Source of the DNA: Pseudoalteromonas luteoviolacea H33-S | GTDB lineage: Bacteria; Pseudomonadota; Gammaproteobacteria; Enterobacterales; Alteromonadaceae | Length of the DNA: 64,000 nt | Assembly (NCBI RefSeq): GCF_001625695.1 | Contig: NZ_AUXY01000133.1 | Coordinates: 1 to 64,000 of the forward strand | Direction of reading: 5' to 3' | Shown here: in pieces, positions 62,379 through 64,000 of the stretch | Layout of the letters: each line of letters opens with the position of its first letter | Numbering within the stretch: the first letter of the stretch is position 1 | Program-made: the position numbers and the translations under genes | The notes under the pieces: model-generated | Seen by the model: the letters and a program-made list of their open reading frames with translations, nothing else | Databases searched by the model: none | What the model was told of the DNA's origin: nothing

Positions 62379-64000
62379 ATGGATATACGCCTATTCTCTC
62401 CTTACTTTCTTGGCTCTTATGGTGAAAATAACCACGAGTTTGAAGATATCTTTTTAGAGTTCTTTCGGGACCACGTTTATTGGCGACGTAGTTTTCATCC
62501 AGAAGATTTACCGCCAGTCTCTATTATTGAAAAACAATCTTCCCATTACCTAGAAACCATGGCCAAAACCAAGCAAGAACTGCATAAGCTAAGTGCGGAT
62601 TTAAAGCAATCTGTGCCGTTTTCAAACCCACGTTATATTGGGCATATGGCATCTGATTTGCTGCTACCGGGAATGCTGGCGCAATTTATTACAGCGCTGT
62701 ATAACCCTAACAATGTTACAGAAGAAGCTGCGCCAGTCACCGTTAAAATGGAGTTGGAAGTGGGTAACAAACTAGCGCAAATGTTTGGCTACAACTTGGA
62801 CGCAGACAAAGGCGCAGTCGCTTGGGGGCATTTAACCTCAGGTGGTACGGTGGCGAACTATCAGAGCTTATGGATGTTTCGCTCCGTGAAGTACTACCCA
62901 TTGGCGGTAAAGCGCTGTGGTGAGCTGGCAGATATTGACTTTGTGGATGGGCAAGGGCGTTCACTGCAAAGCATGTCTACTTGGGAGTTAATGAATCTCT
63001 CGATTGACGAAGTAGTGCAAATTCGTGTCAATTGCTTAAATAAGCTCAAAGCCATGGGTGATGAGAAGTATGATGAACTTATCGAGTTACTCAGAGAGCA
63101 GCGTATTGAACACCAAGGCCATATTGACTTTTTTGACCAGCATAAAGATTTAAAACAGCCCGTGGTGTTTGTGCCAGCCACTGCTCATTATTCATGGATA
63201 AAAGCCATGAAGATTTTGGGTATAGGCAGTAAAAACCTATGGCAAGTTCCTACTGATGAAAAAATGCGTTTAGATCCGACGGCACTTAAACAGTTACTGC
63301 TAAAAGCAAAATCTGAAAACCGTACTGTCCTTGCGGTGATTGGCGTTTTGGGGACTACCGAGTTTGGAACCGTTGATCCTATCGCTGACATTGTATCTTT
63401 GCGTGACGAAATGATCCGAGATGAGGGATTGAATTACTATATTCACGTGGATGCCGCATGGGGTGGCTACTTGTCGTCTGTATTTAGAGATGAAGACAAT
63501 CGAATGCGCGAACATGAAGCGGTTAAAGCTGGGTTTGAATACTTCCCATCTGTCAAAGTCTACAATGCATTTGCCGCGCTATGCGAAACTGACTCCATTA
63601 CGGTTGACCCACATAAGCTAGGTTATATGCCCTTTGGTAGCGGTGCATTTATCGCCAGAAACAAAAATATGTGTGGCTTTGTGGTGCAAGAAGCTGCCTA
63701 TGTATTTGATAAAAAGAACCGATTTGTTGAGCCTGAGCCTAAATTAAATCAGTTAGGTCAGTATATTATGGAAGGCTCAAAGCCGGGAGCAGCCGCAGCA
63801 GCAAGTTATGTGGCACAAAATGTTTTACCACTCAATGCTGAGCATTTCGGAAAATTACCAGCGAGCACAATTCGCACCACAGAAGTGTTTTACCATAAGA
63901 TTGCAGCATTGAGTGAAAAACTGGCAGGCAAAGCGACCTTGATTGCCCCCATAGAGCCTGACACAAACCTGATTTGCTTGGCCATTAACCCCGCGGGTAA
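62379..64000 (+). CDS. PLP-dependent (tyrosine-type) decarboxylase, truncated by window end
   Basis: A 540-codon partial gene, open at the right edge. It belongs to the group II PLP decarboxylases and closely follows the enterococcal tyrosine decarboxylase pattern. It has WRRSFHPEDLPPVS, IGHMASDLLLPG, WGHLTSGGTVANYQSLW, VDAAWGGY (Asp contacts the pyridine ring) and VDPHKLGYMP with the PLP-binding Lys at residue 413. It decarboxylates an amino acid to an amine; tyrosine or another aromatic is inferred from similarity only. The ATG at 62379 gives MDIRLFSPYFLGS. Confidence 0.85.
   Translation, partial: MDIRLFSPYFLGSYGENNHEFEDIFLEFFRDHVYWRRSFHPEDLPPVSIIEKQSSHYLETMAKTKQELHKLSADLKQSVPFSNPRYIGHMASDLLLPGMLAQFITALYNPNNVTEEAAPVTVKMELEVGNKLAQMFGYNLDADKGAVAWGHLTSGGTVANYQSLWMFRSVKYYPLAVKRCGELADIDFVDGQGRSLQSMSTWELMNLSIDEVVQIRVNCLNKLKAMGDEKYDELIELLREQRIEHQGHIDFFDQHKDLKQPVVFVPATAHYSWIKAMKILGIGSKNLWQVPTDEKMRLDPTALKQLLLKAKSENRTVLAVIGVLGTTEFGTVDPIADIVSLRDEMIRDEGLNYYIHVDAAWGGYLSSVFRDEDNRMREHEAVKAGFEYFPSVKVYNAFAALCETDSITVDPHKLGYMPFGSGAFIARNKNMCGFVVQEAAYVFDKKNRFVEPEPKLNQLGQYIMEGSKPGAAAAASYVAQNVLPLNAEHFGKLPASTIRTTEVFYHKIAALSEKLAGKATLIAPIEPDTNLICLAINPAG

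Noticed and set aside
1..64000. tRNA, rRNA, phage or IS transposase genes
   Set aside because: Scanned for cloverleaf ends, rRNA landmarks and transposase motifs by eye and found none. A tRNAscan-SE/ISfinder run would be decisive.

Overview
The window looks like chromosome from a marine gammaproteobacterium of the Pseudoalteromonas/Alteromonadales type. This is inferred from the AT-rich composition, the large TonB-dependent receptor, the many exported serine hydrolases, PD40 beta-propellers, S9 and S33 peptidases, a LytTR-type membrane regulator and a BacNaV-type sodium channel. No rRNA, tRNA, prophage, CRISPR array or complete insertion sequence was found. Most genes are singly transcribed accessory or housekeeping genes.

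Layout. 1-7.3 kb: a PNPOx-family flavoprotein, two GNAT acetyltransferases, small lipo- and zinc-ribbon proteins, a PD40 protein, and a gph plus FAD-oxidoreductase pair on the minus strand. 7.5-11.1 kb: one very large leucine-rich-repeat lipoprotein. 11.8-16.3 kb: a CHMI-like isomerase, AraC plus VOC genes, a serine hydrolase, a DUF1801 protein and an EF-hand-like membrane protein. 16.9-22.3 kb: two serine hydrolases and a membrane LytTR regulator divergent from one of them. 23-27.2 kb: a TonB-dependent receptor with a long U-rich leader, and a transglutaminase-like/TPR lipoprotein. 27.5-32.1 kb: a sodium channel and an M20 amidohydrolase, with two short minus-strand Cys-rich peptide genes that share a 31-residue double-Gly leader. 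These look like RiPP/bacteriocin-type precursors. 32.7-46.6 kb: two more PD40 proteins, RNase HI, esterases and peptidases, DUF2809, a MerR regulator and an S9 peptidase. 46.8-51.8 kb: an integron-cassette-like island. 51.9-62.1 kb: a CadC-type regulator with a PD40 sensor, an MBL-fold hydrolase, lipoprotein, SH3 and ClbS/DfsB-like genes, a degenerate serine hydrolase, a MerB-like protein, an EEP-family lipoprotein, a GNAT and a VOC protein. 62.4 kb to the end: a truncated PLP-dependent decarboxylase.

The most notable region is 46.8-51.8 kb. A TIR-STAND (NLR-like) gene is followed, overlapping its stop codon, by a textbook attC recombination site (50086-50183). A second secreted-protein gene comes next, and a small membrane-protein gene follows with its own attC-like site. 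No integrase is present, so the layout resembles a CALIN. Two decayed copies of the 3' end of the neighbouring CadC-type regulator (46880-47130 and 50828-51105), with in-frame stops or a frameshift, flank the cassettes. This suggests repeated duplication of one boundary between the S9 peptidase and the regulator. The TIR gene is a good candidate anti-phage gene.

The second notable item is the peptide pair at 28.5 and 31.9 kb. Their leaders share 20 of 31 residues, their cores are Cys/Thr/Ser-rich, and no modification or export genes lie in the window. Other oddities are a serine hydrolase that has lost all three catalytic motifs, a MerB-like protein lacking the catalytic Asp, a recurring GGACAGGCAC intergenic motif, an eight-copy heptamer repeat at a stop codon, and an orphan plus-strand terminator beside the second peptide gene.
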